Assembly (NCBI GenBank): GCA_016184105.1
Contig: JACPDI010000012.1
Coordinates: forward strand, 72,506-136,505
Reading direction: 5' to 3'
DNA from: Acidobacteriota bacterium
GTDB taxonomy: Bacteria > Acidobacteriota > Vicinamibacteria > Vicinamibacterales > 2-12-FULL-66-21
DNA length: 64,000 nucleotides
Positions 63,595-64,000 of the stretch are shown here, piece after piece (the first letter of the stretch is position 1; each line of letters opens with the position of its first letter). The notes beneath the pieces were generated by a model, which ran no database searches, was not told the origin of the DNA, and was given only the letters and a program-made list of their open reading frames with translations. The position numbers and the translations under genes were made by a program.

Positions 63595-64000
63595 CCATCC
63601 TGCTGCTCTCGCTCCTGATCCAGGCGGCGGGCGGCACGGCGCCGCTCACCGTGTCGAAGACCGACGCCGCCCCGCCGGAAGCGCTCGCGCCGGGCGTGTA
63701 CACGCTGCGCTTCGCGCTCCAGCCGATGAATGGCGATCACCTCGGCGTCTCGCCGCACCGCGAGTTTCTGCTCGTCAGCCCCGCCGCGGTGGACACGAAT
63801 CCCGCGCCCGCGGGATACCAGGGAACGGTCGATCTCTCGAAGCAGACAACCGGCGCGTCGCACCCGGCGGCGTGGAGCATCGATCCGCCGGCGACCACCG
63901 ACGAACCACTGCGCTCGTTGACGAACGATGCCGGTCACCACGGCGTCGTCTTCAGTGCCGGGACGCTGCGGTTCGGCGTGATCCTGATCGGGAAGATCGA
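63591..64000 (+). CDS. Exported protein of unknown function, partial at right edge, probable CTG start
   Basis: At least 136 codons, open to the window end. The most plausible start is CTG 63591, sharing four bases with the previous stop (CTGA), with GGAG at 63577-63580 about ten bases before. It yields a signal peptide (TILLLSLLIQAAGG). An ATA at 63588 is the alternative; a GTG near 63650 would lose the signal. The mature part (PEALAPGVYTLRFALQP; GHHGVVFSAGTLRFGVILIG) is beta-rich. Family not recognised. Confidence 0.6.
   Translation, partial: MTILLLSLLIQAAGGTAPLTVSKTDAAPPEALAPGVYTLRFALQPMNGDHLGVSPHREFLLVSPAAVDTNPAPAGYQGTVDLSKQTTGASHPAAWSIDPPATTDEPLRSLTNDAGHHGVVFSAGTLRFGVILIGKI

Overview
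The window is a high-GC (roughly two thirds G+C) bacterial chromosome segment spanning the replication-origin neighbourhood. The left edge carries dnaN(partial)-dnaA on the minus strand facing rpmH-rnpA-yidD-yidC-jag-mnmE-mnmG-rsmG-parA-parB on the plus strand, with DnaA boxes and a parS site. The gene content (Acidobacteria-type VWFA-related protein, DUF5658-type membrane protein, b/b' ATP synthase, UpxY-like NusG paralogue, many two-component and SpoIIE-type regulators, secreted Tat-dependent enzymes) fits Acidobacteriota, probably a Vicinamibacteria-like lineage. That placement is inferred from gene content, not from a marker-gene tree. Non-ATG starts (GTG, TTG, and probably ATT and CTG) and 1-4 base stop/start overlaps are frequent.

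Layout. 1-2005: origin region. 2006-10521: the classical origin-proximal run for ribosomal protein L34, RNase P protein, membrane insertion, tRNA modification and chromosome partition. 10550-11590: selD, read through an in-frame TGA as a selenocysteine codon with a hairpin immediately 3' of it; a caller that treats TGA as stop would lose the catalytic residue. 11650-17619: ATP synthase b', b, delta, alpha, gamma, beta, epsilon (a and c subunits absent). 17623-21038: PP2C phosphatase, Wzm/Wzt polysaccharide exporter and heptose adenylyltransferase. 21306-27627: mfd, a SurA-like periplasmic chaperone, a NusG paralogue and dusB. 27629-33451: small proteins and a regulatory block (NtrC-type regulator, HTH protein, stand-alone HisKA-like mini-protein, FliA/WhiG-type sigma factor, hybrid histidine kinase).

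33472-46127: mixed metabolism and envelope: dienoyl-CoA-reductase-like SDR, Lrp regulator with EamA exporter and YhaM nuclease, a tiny membrane protein (lmo0937 family), fabZ, GAF-SpoIIE phosphatase, OB-fold lipoprotein, PDZ protein, GAF membrane sensor, lipid kinase, CcdA and NuoG. 40250-40415 holds a 74-bp tandem repeat. 46149-46835 holds a lower-GC cassette bounded by 14-bp minisatellites in opposite orientation.

46841-64000: M1 peptidase, a second SpoIIE phosphatase, Kbl-type enzyme, AI-2E transporter, two aminotransferases (one Tat-exported), VWA protein, OmpA protein, beta-barrel, DoxX, and a periplasmic PaoABC-like molybdenum hydroxylase operon followed by a Cys-rich mini-protein, a DUF1326 protein and a partial secreted protein that runs off the right edge.

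No tRNA, rRNA, transposase, prophage or CRISPR array was seen. The most notable items are the Sec-SelD with its SECIS hairpin, the minisatellite-bounded cassette, the mini-HisKA protein lacking the acidic residue next to its histidine, the likely ATT-started small protein, and the ATP synthase b subunit with a signal peptide and His-rich extension.
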